The notes: generated by a model not told the origin, from the sequence alone. A stretch of 32,753 nucleotides of DNA from an uncultured Saprospiraceae bacterium (GCA_937923485.1 CALDUE010000157.1:1-32753), one strand, 5' to 3'; shown: positions 16,501 to 24,822, counted from the stretch's first letter. Program-made: numbers and translations.

Positions 16501-16796
16501 AGTGTGACGAGCCTTTCCTATTCGTACCAAATGCATTCTCTCCTGATGGAGACGGTGTTAACGATGTGTTCTTCATCGACGGTGTGAATGTTGACGAAGC
16601 ATACTACATGATCGTCAACCGCTGGGGCGAGATGGTTTATGAGTCTTTCGAAATTGGAGACGAAAATGGCAATGGCTGGGACGGAACCTTCAATGGTCAA
16701 CTCGTCGATCCAGATGTTTATGGCCTCTTCGTTCGCATTAGATGTAACGATGGAGGGAATTTCTTCCGTCAAGGAAATGTAACGGTAATTCGTTAA
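13584..16796 (+). CDS. SprB-repeat gliding-motility-type adhesin with type B T9SS (CHU_C) domain
   Basis: The 1070-aa product has a signal peptide (residues 1-28, cut after TYAQ). Five SprB-like repeats follow, at about 36-98, 110-172, 180-246, 252-318 and 325-392, each with GG-x-x-PY, a central SxGxx and a closing TVTDxxGC. Two tandem copies of a larger 115-residue module lie at 400-520 and 530-648 (PAGF/YxxxxxLTS, YxI+xxVY, TxCASL). Ig/PKD-like modules cover 660-970. The CHU_C domain is 978-1070 (VPNAFSPDGDGVNDVF, NRWGEMVYES, ending GNVTVIR). The protein should be exported by the T9SS and displayed on the surface, for gliding or adhesion. It is the last gene of the porP-ompA operon, start ATG within the ATGA overlap, and a terminator follows. 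Confidence 0.94.
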   Translation: MNIPTTLLRFFHLSLFVSVFAVVGTYAQLSLSLDVDQPSCNGFTDGKIQVTPSGGDAPYDYSWSDGNDDQRRFSLSSGTYTVTVTDDAGATASETVVLTNPEEISATFVINGDICNSTSASYDILPSGGTPPYVIRLDGDVVSGRVSNLDAGFHYAEITDANGCKGGEGIKTYDALTVNVRTQNVECFGFCDGTVEAQVQGGNGPYTFLWSSGQTDQLVYNLDPGTYTVTVTDENGCTAMASGTLVEPDPITFDVSLQDSCAGATRAFVTNIQGGTGTKTVRFSTGNIGDSAYLTEGQHYVVVEDDNGCETTQRIIVSDGIQSVTTMNVDATCDDPGRSLLCITGGKGPFTYLWSDGQTTIEAVNLPVGVYSYTIIDGGGCRFDGSTVIDGPTPAECNMCDADAGTLTGGTTTDEDCTDVTLTATVANTPTVPAGFQILYVLTSNGVIQQVGPNPSFVIAMGGAGTYTIHTLVYDPNTLDLSTVVLGTTRAADIFLQLIDGGGTICASLDLTGTTFVVPTCSTPEPVGCTDGAASGSLAGTDVCFDGTSTSLAAMQVTPPVVPAGYAQIFLLTSSPGDTILATSSSPEFMISAEGSYQIRSFVYNVDSFDISAIILPGQTTITQLSSILTTCASLGNGAAQFDVTLFDPLFPEALTDQPCPDEAVMLNPGGNAAFTYLWSPANLLDDPTAVSPMANVNSNTTFIVEISEVVSGQTCTVTRTYDVTVSALPTLSGPADITTCAGGDVDLQVSNVNGSSIMWSTDPDFNQVLSTDSIFTVTSGAATTYFVRATNSNGCTVTDQVSVGDFPIDVELEDDFTICPGAPAQFGAEIVSGDATSYGLFDSQGNLVETSTTGMFDFSPSANDMYQVVASNTQGCTDTASINIDVSTVDATLLTSGMTGDTAIFPGNPVDLVASTNSNGMFVFDEDETFVNVNNEQATVMPDSTTNYTVTVTDEFGCEATASIVVTILEFECDEPFLFVPNAFSPDGDGVNDVFFIDGVNVDEAYYMIVNRWGEMVYESFEIGDENGNGWDGTFNGQLVDPDVYGLFVRIRCNDGGNFFRQGNVTVIR

Positions 16797-16821
16797 GCCT
16801 CTAGCTTCTAAGGTTTACTTC

Positions 16822-16856
16822 AAAAGCCCTTCGGTAGAAATATCGAAGGGCTTTTT
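16822..16856 (+). terminator. Rho-independent terminator closing the porP-ompA-adhesin operon
   Basis: A perfect 12-bp stem, AAAAGCCCTTCG (16822-16833) with CGAAGGGCTTTT (16844-16855), encloses a 10-nt loop and ends in a T-run. It starts 26 bp after the adhesin stop. An exact copy of the iterated 14-mer follows at 16897. Confidence 0.93.
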
Positions 16857-16896
16857 ATGTCTTGCTAGTATTCATCATGAATTTTAAGGCTGTTAG

Positions 16897-16910
16897 GCTT
16901 TCGCCAAAAC
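16897..16910 (+). repeat. Iterated 14-mer GCTTTCGCCAAAAC, exact, intergenic
   Basis: The only exact copy outside a gene. It lies between the operon terminator (ends 16856) and the dprA start (16978). Confidence 0.85.
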
Positions 16911-16977
16911 CAATCGCTTAAAAATAATACAAATTGTTTTACATTGCAGCTTCCTAGTACGTTATACCGAGAATCGA

Positions 16978-18081
16978 ATGTTCAACGAAGAAAACAGAAG
17001 CGCCGTAGCCTTGAGCTATCTCACGGGTGTTGGCCCTATCCGGGCACGCAAACTCTTGGCGCATGCCGGTAGTTTTGCGGAAGCGATAAGACTTGATAAG
17101 GATGACCTTAAAGAGCTAGGAATTCCACAATCGGCAATTATTCAGATTGAGGAGGGTAGTGCGTTACGTGCTGCTGACGAGGAGTTGCGTTTTCTGGAAA
17201 CGCACAATGTCCGCATGATGGATTGCTTAGATGAAGACTATCCCAAGCGTCTATTGGATTGCGGCGATGGTCCTACTGTTATCTATTATCGAGGTAAGGC
17301 TAGCGTCAACCCTCAGCGGACGGTTGGGATTGTCGGTACAAGAAAGGTCACAAGTCAGGGCATCTCCTTCTGTGAGGAACTGGTTGATCAACTTCGAGAC
17401 TATAACGTCACCGTAATGAGTGGCTTAGCTTACGGTGTTGATATCACAGCACACAATGCCTGTCTTCGCGCGAAGGTCCCGACGATTGGCGTCTTGGCTC
17501 ATGGACTTGGAGAAATTTATCCTACTGCCCACAGAGAAACAGCAAAAGCTATGCAGTCGAATGGTGGCTTACTTACTGAGTACCCGAGCGGACTGAGATC
17601 TAGAAAGGAATTCTTCCCCCAGCGCAATCGGATCATTGCAAGTATGAGCGATGCGCTCATAGTTATTGAATCGGGCAAAAGGGGCGGAAGTATGATCACT
17701 GCAAATCTTGCGATCGGATATCACAAACCAGTTTTTGCCGTGCCAGGCAGACTTAAGGATCCCATGAGTGAAGGGTGCAACGAGCTTATCAAAACCCACA
17801 GAGGTCACCTTCTGCAATCGGTTGAGGATATCGGTTACATCCTAGGCTGGAAACCGAAAGATCGCGGACAGGCGACTGGGCGCACGAAGTTGCTATTTGA
17901 AACACTCGATGCAGATGAGCAAAGACTTGTGGATTTCCTGCAATCGGTAGATGATGTAGATGTGGATACCTTGTCTCACCAATTAGCATTGCCTACGGGG
18001 AGCTTAGCAGCCACGCTCTTAGAACTAGAGTTTAAGGGAGTGCTGCGAAGTTTGCCAGGCAAACGCTATACACTTGCTTGA
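16978..18081 (+). CDS. dprA: DNA processing protein DprA
   Basis: The 367-aa protein has the full DprA plan. An N-terminal helix-hairpin-helix region (8-75, LTGVGPIRARKLLAHAGS) is followed by the Rossmann-like DprA/Smf core (about 85-290) with GIVGTRKVTSQG (117-128), SGLAYGVDITAH (148-159), FFPQRNRIIASMSDALIVIESG (212-233) and RGGSMITA. A C-terminal winged-helix (DML1-like) domain covers about 305-367. DprA binds incoming single-stranded DNA in the cytoplasm and loads RecA during natural transformation. Start ATG at 16978 gives a normal length. The alkaline phosphatase gene begins 14 bp after its stop, so the two may be co-transcribed. DprA is widespread and does not prove competence. Confidence 0.96.
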   Translation: MFNEENRSAVALSYLTGVGPIRARKLLAHAGSFAEAIRLDKDDLKELGIPQSAIIQIEEGSALRAADEELRFLETHNVRMMDCLDEDYPKRLLDCGDGPTVIYYRGKASVNPQRTVGIVGTRKVTSQGISFCEELVDQLRDYNVTVMSGLAYGVDITAHNACLRAKVPTIGVLAHGLGEIYPTAHRETAKAMQSNGGLLTEYPSGLRSRKEFFPQRNRIIASMSDALIVIESGKRGGSMITANLAIGYHKPVFAVPGRLKDPMSEGCNELIKTHRGHLLQSVEDIGYILGWKPKDRGQATGRTKLLFETLDADEQRLVDFLQSVDDVDVDTLSHQLALPTGSLAATLLELEFKGVLRSLPGKRYTLA

Positions 18082-18095
18082 TCACACGACAGAAT

Positions 18096-19265
18096 ATGAA
18101 GCTCTTTTTCACCTCTTTTTCCCTTGTGTTTTTCCTTTTTATTGCTTGTAAACCAAGTCAGAAATCTTCCATTTCAACTGTAGAAGGAAAGCAGGAAAAT
18201 CGAGAGGTCGATCTTAAGGTAAGGAGCGCAAATCAAGCTCCGAAGAATATCATCATCATGATCGGTGACGGGATGGGCCTCACGCAGACTACTGCCGCGA
18301 TGTACGTCAATGGAAACAAGATCGCCTTCGAGCGTTTTCCAGTCGTTGGACTACATAAGAGCTACAGCTCAGACAACTTGGTCACAGACAGTGCCGCTGG
18401 AGCAACAGCATTTAGCTGCGGGAAAAAAACTTACAACGGTGCTATTGGTGTAGATTCAGATACCGTCGCTTGTCCAACACTCTTAGAAAACGCCGCTGCG
18501 CTGGGTATGCCGACTGGATTGATTGCAACATCGACCATTGTTCACGCTACCCCTGCTGCTTTCTTCGGTCATGAAGCACTACGGAGTTCCTACGAGAACA
18601 TCGCGCTGCAGTTAGCAGATAGTAAGGTGGATTTCTTTGTTGGTGGAGGGAAGAAATTTTTTGATCAAAGAGAGAGTGACCAGCGAAATTTGATCAATGA
18701 AATGGAAGCAAAAGGCCGTCAAGTCGATGATTATTTCGAAACACCTTTTGAGCAAGTTGATATCGATCCACTCCAGCAGTTTGGCTACTTCACAGCTAAC
18801 GATGATCCGTTACCTGTAGCGCAAGGCCGTAATTATCTCATTCCAGCTACAGAAAAAGCACTGCAATACTTGGACAAAAGAGATGTCGCTGACGACGGCT
18901 TCTTCTTGATGATCGAAGGTTCTCAGATAGATTGGGGTGGACATGCGAACCTGAGTGAGTACATCATCTCAGAAACAATCGAGTTCTCTAACGCGGTTGA
19001 TAAAGTCCTTGATTTTGCAGAAGCAGATGAAGAAACCTTAGTAATTATCACTGCTGATCACGAAACAGGTGGCTACGCTATTGGATATGGTTCCAAACAG
19101 GATTCAATCATCGGCGCCTTTACGTCGGATTATCATACTGGAACGATGATTCCAGTGTACGCCTACGGGCCAGGAAGTGAGGACTTCTCAGGGATTTATG
19201 AGAACACGGCGATTTACGATAAACTCGTACAATATGTTAAATCCTCAGCAAGTAGGAAAAACTAG
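18096..19265 (+). CDS. Alkaline phosphatase, predicted lipoprotein
   Basis: From ATG at 18096 the product is 389 aa. It begins with a lipoprotein signal peptide whose lipobox is FIAC (Cys18), so it should be anchored in a membrane facing the periplasm or outside. The alkaline phosphatase core is complete: IGDGMG (Asp58, metal), [10 protein letters not shown] (nucleophile Ser99), [24 protein letters not shown] and TADHETGG, plus a late [14 protein letters not shown] supplying the last metal His. It would release phosphate from organic monoesters. A TTG at 18078 overlapping the dprA stop would add six residues before the signal peptide and is less likely. Its stop overlaps the stop of the convergent lipA by 4 bp, leaving no room for a terminator between them. 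Confidence 0.93.
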   Translation: MKLFFTSFSLVFFLFIACKPSQKSSISTVEGKQENREVDLKVRSANQAPKNIIIMIGDGMGLTQTTAAMYVNGNKIAFERFPVVGLHKSYSSDNLVTDSAAGATAFSCGKKTYNGAIGVDSDTVACPTLLENAAALGMPTGLIATSTIVHATPAAFFGHEALRSSYENIALQLADSKVDFFVGGGKKFFDQRESDQRNLINEMEAKGRQVDDYFETPFEQVDIDPLQQFGYFTANDDPLPVAQGRNYLIPATEKALQYLDKRDVADDGFFLMIEGSQIDWGGHANLSEYIISETIEFSNAVDKVLDFAEADEETLVIITADHETGGYAIGYGSKQDSIIGAFTSDYHTGTMIPVYAYGPGSEDFSGIYENTAIYDKLVQYVKSSASRKN

Positions 19266-20140
19266 AGGTGACGCTCGGCGTGGTAGCTCGAGCGTACCAA
19301 AGGTCCTGATTCTACGAAATTGAGTCCTTTCTCAAGCCCGACAGCCTTGTAATCTGCAAACTGCTCGGGAGTTACAAATTCGGCAACCTCAAGGTGAAGC
19401 TTTGTCGGCTGTAGGTACTGCCCAATCGTAAGGACATCACATCCGTGTGCGATCAGGTCGTCCATGATTTCATAAACCTCTTCAGGTGTCTCGCCAAGGC
19501 CAACCATTATGCCTGACTTAGTGCGCATGCCAGCGTCCTTTGTCCGTTGAATCTGCTCCAATGATCGATCGTACTTTGCCTGTGGGCGAACCTTGCGGTA
19601 CAGTCTCTTCACGGTTTCCATGTTGTGACTAACCACTTCTTGTCCACCTTCAATCATTCTTGCTAGTGCCTCCCAATTACCTCGGGTATCTGGAATGAGG
19701 GTCTCTATCGTCGTTTGTGGAGTGCGCTCTTTTACTTGACGAACGGTCTCGTACCAAATTTCAGCGCCTCTGTCTTTGAGTTCATCGCGGTTTACCGAGG
19801 TAATGACGGCGTGCTTGACCTGCATCAGTTCAATAGCTTCCGCTACCCGTCGAGGTTCGTCTTCATCGTACTCGTTTGGACGGCCAGTTTTAACTGCACA
19901 AAACGAGCAAGATCGCGTACAAGTATTTCCCAGAATCATGAAGGTAGCAGTTCCTGCGCCCCAACATTCGCCCATGTTCGGGCAATTACCACTCTGGCAA
20001 ATTGTGTTCAACTTGTACTCATCAACCAGCTTACGTACTCTCTTGTATTCAGGCCCAATGGGCAACTTCACGCGAAGCCAATCTGGCTTACGTGTACGAG
20101 TGGTAGGGGTTGAAGAATCTGCAATTGGAAGTTCTACCAT
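19262..20140 (-). CDS. lipA: Lipoyl synthase
   Basis: A 292-aa radical SAM enzyme that inserts two sulfurs into protein-bound octanoyl groups to form lipoyl cofactors for 2-oxoacid dehydrogenases and glycine cleavage. Both Fe-S clusters are visible: the auxiliary cluster C-x4-C-x5-C (C48, C53, C59), with its serine in the C-terminal RSSYHA motif (283-288), and the radical SAM cluster CTRSCSFC (C74, C78, C81). Length is typical. Start ATG at 20140. lipB is not in the window. The outer-membrane protein gene lies 104 bp upstream on the same strand; a 7-bp hairpin (20196-20219) in that gap has no T-run. Confidence 0.97.
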   Translation of the reverse strand: MVELPIADSSTPTTRTRKPDWLRVKLPIGPEYKRVRKLVDEYKLNTICQSGNCPNMGECWGAGTATFMILGNTCTRSCSFCAVKTGRPNEYDEDEPRRVAEAIELMQVKHAVITSVNRDELKDRGAEIWYETVRQVKERTPQTTIETLIPDTRGNWEALARMIEGGQEVVSHNMETVKRLYRKVRPQAKYDRSLEQIQRTKDAGMRTKSGIMVGLGETPEEVYEIMDDLIAHGCDVLTIGQYLQPTKLHLEVAEFVTPEQFADYKAVGLEKGLNFVESGPLVRSSYHAERHL

Positions 20141-20244
20141 GATTGACCTAGAAACCGACGGGAGGGCTGAGGGTTTAGCCCATATTGCCGAGATGACATC
20201 TTTTAGAAAAACAAGATGTAAAACTAAGCCTGCTATAGACTGAT

Positions 20245-21030
20245 CTACTCTCTTTTTCCTAGGTGTAAAGCTAGGTAGAAGTTGATGAACAATGGAGTAT
20301 TGTTTGCCGGAGGGATGAGTAGATCAACATTACTCGCGAAGACATCCACCATAATACCAGCCTCGACCGCTCTCATCAATTCATCGAAGGCTCCCCAATC
20401 TAAATGGACAGCTGCCTTTGCATTGATGCCGGGGCGAATACTAAGCCCGCTCCAACCTCTTCGAAGGCCACCAGGACCCTCGATAAGGTCACGGTTAATA
20501 AAAGCATTTGGATCTTCATCAAAAGTAACAAAGCGTGCTGGGGCTCCAGCCGAACCACCTTCAGTGGCAGCTTGAATCACATATGGTTTTAATAAACCTG
20601 CTGTAGCTCCTATTTCGAAGGATGTTGCAACAGCTACACCTTTACGGCGGTCTTTACCAGAATAATAACGCTTCCAACCTTTGTAAACCCTTACTGGGAT
20701 TAGCGTATTCTGTTTCCCGAATGAAACATTAGCTCCACCTTGCAGTCTACTGCCTGCGTTAGGACGCCTGAACTCTCTTGGATGCTTGAGGTGACCCAAG
20801 GTCACACCTACATAAGTGGTCTTGTAGTAGGTCTTTAACTTACCGACATTGACACCGACATGGAAGCCATTGGTATGAAGCGTTACAGGAAAGCTAAGCT
20901 CTCTGTCGTAAACAATACCGACATTGGTGTTCTCGTACGCTTTTGGCAACAACACTTCTTGCCCGTTAGCGGATAGGCCAACTAAAAGCATAGAAATGAT
21001 GGCGAAGCCGCGGAACAGGTATTGATTCAT
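20245..21030 (-). CDS. Probable outer-membrane beta-barrel protein, function unknown
   Basis: From ATG at 21030 the product is 261 aa and begins with a signal peptide (residues 1-24, cut after SANGQ). This start is preferred over an in-frame one at 21174, which would put 48 mostly charged residues before the signal peptide. The mature part is rich in alternating strands and aromatic residues ([34 protein letters not shown] at the end), in keeping with a small barrel. It contains many basic residues and a Gly-rich [19 protein letters not shown] segment. I do not recognise a named family. It is divergent from the gene at 21132 and lies upstream of lipA, with no clear functional link. Confidence 0.78.
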   Translation of the reverse strand: MNQYLFRGFAIISMLLVGLSANGQEVLLPKAYENTNVGIVYDRELSFPVTLHTNGFHVGVNVGKLKTYYKTTYVGVTLGHLKHPREFRRPNAGSRLQGGANVSFGKQNTLIPVRVYKGWKRYYSGKDRRKGVAVATSFEIGATAGLLKPYVIQAATEGGSAGAPARFVTFDEDPNAFINRDLIEGPGGLRRGWSGLSIRPGINAKAAVHLDWGAFDELMRAVEAGIMVDVFASNVDLLIPPANNTPLFINFYLALHLGKRE

Positions 21031-21131
21031 AGTGTATTTAACGCAAAAAACAGCATCTCGTTTGATGTCTGATGTAATTTCCTCAAAATAATCGCTATTT
21101 CTGCGCCATACTTGACGTTTGGTGGTTTTTT

Positions 21132-22442
21132 TTGAAAAAACTTCGTCTTTTAAGCATTTTTCTCTTGAAAACACTCTTAAACGTATCTTTTTCGTCTCAA
21201 AATCCGAGGCTCAACTTCGTGTTAGATACGATTTGTGCGTGGTATGGGTGGGAATGGAAGGTAGCGAAGTCGCACGATACGCCCAATACGCTCAACTTAT
21301 CCTATGATATGCCACCGGGGGCCGAACGAACGGTTCATATTCCAGAAACTTTTCCAATCAATCAAATTGGCAAACCGAACACTCAACCCGTTTGGGGTGA
21401 ATTTCTTGGAATTCCCAATCCATGTAAAAATGATCCGATAGCAGGAATATTTTATCTGCTGACATGTGCGGAGGAATACTCCGTAGCACAAAAAGACAAA
21501 CACGGTCGTGTAAGCGCATCTGATCTAAGTTATGTGCAACGCGGATATGCAGGTATTCCGTTGGCAGATCGCCTGGTGGAGGTTTTGGCGAAAGCCGTAT
21601 GGAACGCCGCTGGATTCAATGGATCACCGACGATGAAGACGGAGGCAGGGTACTCGTCTCTGGATATCGATCAGGTATATGCCGTTCAAGGTAAATCCCT
21701 TTACAAGCAAATTGGAAACTTAGGCAGGGAAACGCTATCGCGTGGTTTCGCTGCCGGTCAGGCTGTTGCGATAGGGTTAGTTCGGGGGAAAGACCCCTTT
21801 GATCAATTCGAGTGGCTTCAAGCACAACATGAGATGCGAGGACTTCGTCCCTATATCTTCGTGCTCATGGGGTATGAGAATCAGCTTGATCAAGCTTGGA
21901 AGCCAGGTCATCACGCGTGGCCTTCTTTTATTCAGCGCCTCAAAGGCTGGTCTTATCTTGGAATTCATCCTAGTTACCATACCTCTCAGGATGACGCATT
22001 ACTCAAAGCTGAAAAGCTTCGGTTGGAAGAATTAATAGGCACTTCCGTAAATCGTTCAAGGCAGCATTACTTGAAAGTGGCTTGGCCGAAAACATTTCAA
22101 TCCTTGCTAGCATCGGGTGTTAGTGAAGATTATACCTTGGCTTGGGCTGACTGTTTGGGCTTTCGTATGGGCACAGCGCGTTCGTGTTATTGGTACGATC
22201 TAACAAGGGATGTAAAGACCACGCTACGCTTGTACCCTCCAACAATTATGGAGGTTACGGGGAGATTTTATATGAAGCTTTCGCCAAAACAATTCCTACA
22301 AGCGGCTACTGATCTTAAAGGAGAGGCGAATAAATCAAATAGCAATCTTCGAATTATCTGGCATAACAGCAGCTTGAGTGCAGTTGGAGGGTGGGCAGAA
22401 TGGAGAGTCCTTTACCTAAAGATCCTTGATCTACTCACGTAG
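21132..22442 (+). CDS. DUF7033 / polysaccharide-deacetylase-like family protein
   Basis: The 436-aa product resembles the Bacteroidota proteins that join an N-terminal DUF7033 region to a C-terminal NodB-like deacetylase fold. Visible features are the start SSQNPRLNFVLDTICAWYG, IFYLLTCAEEYSVAQKDKHGR near 107-127, LGIHPSYHTSQ near residue 277 and ADCLGFRMGTARSCYWYDL near 338-356. The HPS/H and R-x-G-T-x-R-x-Y-W pieces match the deacetylase active-site strands in such proteins. The substrate, presumably a surface or capsular glycan, is inferred. No ATG is usable: the start is TTG at 21132 or, judging from where the family normally begins, TTG at 21165. It carries two exact copies of the iterated 14-mer in opposite orientation (21582, 22277). 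Confidence 0.82.
   Translation: MKKLRLLSIFLLKTLLNVSFSSQNPRLNFVLDTICAWYGWEWKVAKSHDTPNTLNLSYDMPPGAERTVHIPETFPINQIGKPNTQPVWGEFLGIPNPCKNDPIAGIFYLLTCAEEYSVAQKDKHGRVSASDLSYVQRGYAGIPLADRLVEVLAKAVWNAAGFNGSPTMKTEAGYSSLDIDQVYAVQGKSLYKQIGNLGRETLSRGFAAGQAVAIGLVRGKDPFDQFEWLQAQHEMRGLRPYIFVLMGYENQLDQAWKPGHHAWPSFIQRLKGWSYLGIHPSYHTSQDDALLKAEKLRLEELIGTSVNRSRQHYLKVAWPKTFQSLLASGVSEDYTLAWADCLGFRMGTARSCYWYDLTRDVKTTLRLYPPTIMEVTGRFYMKLSPKQFLQAATDLKGEANKSNSNLRIIWHNSSLSAVGGWAEWRVLYLKILDLLT
21582..21595 (-). repeat. Iterated 14-mer GCTTTCGCCAAAAC, exact (minus orientation)
   Basis: Exact copy in the DUF7033-like gene; read as GTT TTG GCG AAA GC, giving V-L-A-K-A. Confidence 0.85.
22277..22290 (+). repeat. Iterated 14-mer GCTTTCGCCAAAAC, exact
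   Basis: Second exact copy in the same DUF7033-like gene, opposite orientation and another frame: G CTT TCG CCA AAA C, giving L-S-P-K. Confidence 0.85.
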
Positions 22443-22500
22443 TGAACTTAATGGGAGTAGTAAAGCTTTCTACTTTGGTATACTTTCTTAATTCGAACGC

Positions 22501-23529
22501 ATGATCAGACAAACTTTCTCGATTGTCAAAAAGCTTGTCAACGAGTATATCGAGGATGATGGATTCACCAAAGGTGCAGCCTTAGCGTATTACACAACCT
22601 TTTCTATTGCCCCGATCATTTTCATCATCATCGCTATTGCAGGGGTCTTTTTTGGACATGCTGCTGTAAAAGGAGAGGTATATGACCAACTCTCGGGGCT
22701 TCTAGGGCAAGACGCAGCCGAGACCATACAAACGGTCGTGGAAGCCAGTTATAACCAAGGCGGAAATTTTTGGATCACTGTGCTCGGTATTGTGACCCTG
22801 ATTTTTGGTGCCACAGGAGCTTTTAACCAATTAAAACTCAGCCTCAATCAAATTTGGGCTATTGAATCCAAGCCTGTAAACGGAATTTTAGGCTTTCTCA
22901 AAGCCAGAGGTATCTCCTTTGCAATGGTTATCGGCCTAGGATTTGTGCTGCTCGTATCCTTAGTTGTAGACGCACTGGCCTCGGGCTTAGGTCAGAAGTT
23001 CGCTATGAACTTAGGTTCAATTGGAGAGACGGGCTTATCAGTAATCATTGCCATCATATCACTCGTGTTGAGTGTACTCATTTTCGCCGCTATCTTCAAA
23101 TTCTTACCAGATGCACGTGTCCATTGGAAAGAGGTGATGTATGGTAGTCTCTTTACTGCAGTTTTGTTTGCACTTGGGAGGTCTGGAATAGGCTATTATA
23201 TAGGGAACAGCTCGATTACGACAGGTTTTGGAGCAGCGGGCTCATTAGTTGCTCTGTTGGTGTGGACTTACTATAGCAGCCAGACCATTTTTCTCGGTGC
23301 TGAATTGATGTGGGTTCTTGGAAAAAGAAACAATAGGCCGATCTTACCAGGAAAAGAAGCCGTCCTGATCGTCAAGCAAACGAAGAAAATCGACAGTATA
23401 AGAGCAGAGGCTGCGCTTGATGATGGAGTGAATGAAATGTTGCTACCTCGCGTAAGGACGCGAAAGAAAAGCGCAGAGCCCGGCTTTACGCATCATACCA
23501 GAACTAGGAGGAAACCGAAAAAAGACTGA
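22501..23529 (+). CDS. YihY/BrkB family inner-membrane protein
   Basis: A 342-aa protein with about six membrane segments (near 30-52, 95-115, 140-165, 178-205, 212-235, 240-265) and family features such as the N-terminal GAALAYYTTFSIAPIIFIIIA, GATGAFNQLKLSLNQIW and LVWTYYSSQTIFLGAELMWV near the end of the core. The family was once called ribonuclease BN, but that activity belongs to another protein; its real role is unknown, with transport proposed. The C-terminal 50 residues are a basic tail (VRTRKKSAEPGF, RTRRKPKKD) likely cytoplasmic. Start ATG at 22501. It converges on the small membrane protein gene, 7 bp from stop to stop. Confidence 0.92.
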   Translation: MIRQTFSIVKKLVNEYIEDDGFTKGAALAYYTTFSIAPIIFIIIAIAGVFFGHAAVKGEVYDQLSGLLGQDAAETIQTVVEASYNQGGNFWITVLGIVTLIFGATGAFNQLKLSLNQIWAIESKPVNGILGFLKARGISFAMVIGLGFVLLVSLVVDALASGLGQKFAMNLGSIGETGLSVIIAIISLVLSVLIFAAIFKFLPDARVHWKEVMYGSLFTAVLFALGRSGIGYYIGNSSITTGFGAAGSLVALLVWTYYSSQTIFLGAELMWVLGKRNNRPILPGKEAVLIVKQTKKIDSIRAEAALDDGVNEMLLPRVRTRKKSAEPGFTHHTRTRRKPKKD

Positions 23530-23536
23530 TCACACC

Positions 23537-23695
23537 CTACATGTAGTCAATGGCCTTGACGAAAAAAGTCAATACGAAAGGTAGGAACAACCAAAACCAC
23601 GTTGGGTTGAAAATCAAGAAAGCGACTGTTATTACTAGCGTCACAAAGAAAATGATCCAATCTAAGTTGTGTGACTTTTTACTTTCAGATGCCAT
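23537..23695 (-). CDS. Small membrane protein, 52 aa
   Basis: Starting at ATG 23695 the product is MASESKKSHNLDWIIFFV and onward, 52 residues with a polar N-terminus and two tightly spaced hydrophobic stretches (14-29 and 31-46) joined by NPTWFW. A longer version from 23803 would add 36 residues with no membrane-protein character and is less likely. Such two-pass mini-proteins are common in Bacteroidota, and I cannot assign a function. It converges on the YihY/BrkB gene. Confidence 0.6.
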   Translation of the reverse strand: MASESKKSHNLDWIIFFVTLVITVAFLIFNPTWFWLFLPFVLTFFVKAIDYM

Positions 23696-23884
23696 GTCGT
23701 CGAAATTATCGTGGCGCAAACTTAAGCGTTTTAAGCAAAGTTTGCAGTAGAAGATTGTCACATTCAACGCCTTTTTGAGGCACTCAGTTTGAACGGATAT
23801 CAAACCTTTCCTTTTATCATTTAATCCTTCGTCTATCTTAGCCGCTTATCAGGGGGCTCAGCTTCTCGAAAACTAAGACTACAA

Positions 23885-24244
23885 ATGCCAAAAGACCAAG
23901 ATCATTTCGACAAAGCGATTCAGTGGGTCAAGGGACACGGATACGATAAAATTCGCGCTACTACCGAGGGTTATGACGCTCCAAGCACCTTCCGCCGTAA
24001 AGAAGAAGACGGTGAGATTATGTCTCCAGACATCACTGCAGTAAAGAATAAGCGTAAAAGCTATTTTGAAATTGCAATGAAGGATGAGGATCTCGAGTTT
24101 TCGATTTCAAAGTGGAAGTTGATATCAGCTGTTGCCAGTGCACAAAATGGAAAGCTTTTCTTACTCGCACCACATGGGCACAAAGCCTTTGCTGCTAGGA
24201 TTATCGAGCGTCACGATATCACCGCAGAGGTTATCGCACTCTAG
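23885..24244 (+). CDS. Conserved hypothetical protein, possibly of restriction-endonuclease-like fold
   Basis: The 119-aa soluble protein has a charged N-terminal half, then a core in which SPDITAV (D49) is followed by KSYFEIAMK (E62, K66), a helix with SKWKLISAVASAQNGK, and a strand KLFLLAPHGH. The order Asp, strand with Glu, helix, strand recalls PD-(D/E)xK nuclease folds. The usual E-x-K is not met: the residue two after E62 is Ala, and the nearest Lys is K66. It may be a nuclease relative that is inactive or has shifted its Lys, or something else. Start ATG at 23885. No Shine-Dalgarno. It precedes the DUF1415 gene by 59 bp on the same strand. Confidence 0.75.
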   Translation: MPKDQDHFDKAIQWVKGHGYDKIRATTEGYDAPSTFRRKEEDGEIMSPDITAVKNKRKSYFEIAMKDEDLEFSISKWKLISAVASAQNGKLFLLAPHGHKAFAARIIERHDITAEVIAL

Positions 24245-24303
24245 TCTACATTGAGTTCACTCTCAATCGCTATTGTTAAATGCACAGTATCAAATAGGTT
24301 GCG

Positions 24304-24822
24304 ATGTCACCGCTTGAAGCTGTAGAAAATTGGGTTCGACAAGTTGTCGTGGGTCAAAATTTATGTCCTTTTGCTGGCAAACCGCTGGTGGAGGGACATA
24401 TTTTTTTTGTAGAAATCCCGGAAAGGAAGAATGAGCTCGTACTCGAGTCTTGCCACAGCCTACTGACAAGTTTTTGCTCTACCGATCAGTATGAAACTGC
24501 CTTATTGGTTTTGCCGAAAGGCTATGAAGATTTTATGAATTTTCTAGACTTAGCTGATGCGCTAGAACTTATGCTAGAAGAAGTTTTTGACTGCGAATTG
24601 AGCCTAGCAACCTTTCACCCAAAATACCAATTCGCTGAATTTGATGCTACTGCTATCGTCCATCACATTCATCGATCACCCTACCCAATACTCCATATCC
24701 TGCGAGAAAATAGTATCGAAGAGGTGAGAACAACCCTAGGTAATACTTCAACCATTACAGACAGAAATCAAAAGCACGCTGGGTCGCTTGGCCATGCATT
24801 CTTTGAAAAATTTCTCCCTTAA
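24304..24822 (+). CDS. DUF1415 domain-containing protein
   Basis: A 172-aa protein that matches the DUF1415 pattern along its whole length: WVRQVVVGQNLCPFAGKP at the N-terminus (a Cys-Pro-Phe motif), then LVLPKGYEDFMNFLDL, LATFHPKYQFA and the closing HHIHRSPYPILHILRENSIEE. The family is widespread and small, without a known biochemical role; the conserved Cys and His residues hint at metal or substrate binding. No signal peptide, so cytosolic. Start ATG at 24304. Its stop is 12 bp from the stop of the convergent glycosyltransferase gene. Confidence 0.93.
   Translation: MSPLEAVENWVRQVVVGQNLCPFAGKPLVEGHIFFVEIPERKNELVLESCHSLLTSFCSTDQYETALLVLPKGYEDFMNFLDLADALELMLEEVFDCELSLATFHPKYQFAEFDATAIVHHIHRSPYPILHILRENSIEEVRTTLGNTSTITDRNQKHAGSLGHAFFEKFLP

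Noticed and set aside
20196..20219. Terminator or riboswitch between the outer-membrane protein gene and lipA
   Set aside because: A 7-bp stem with an A/T loop, no T-run on either strand in the right place, no conserved riboswitch core.
23696..23803. Longer N-terminus for the small membrane protein (start at 23803)
   Set aside because: The extra 36 residues are Cys-, Lys- and Leu-rich without a plausible domain, and ATG 23695 gives a clean two-pass protein.
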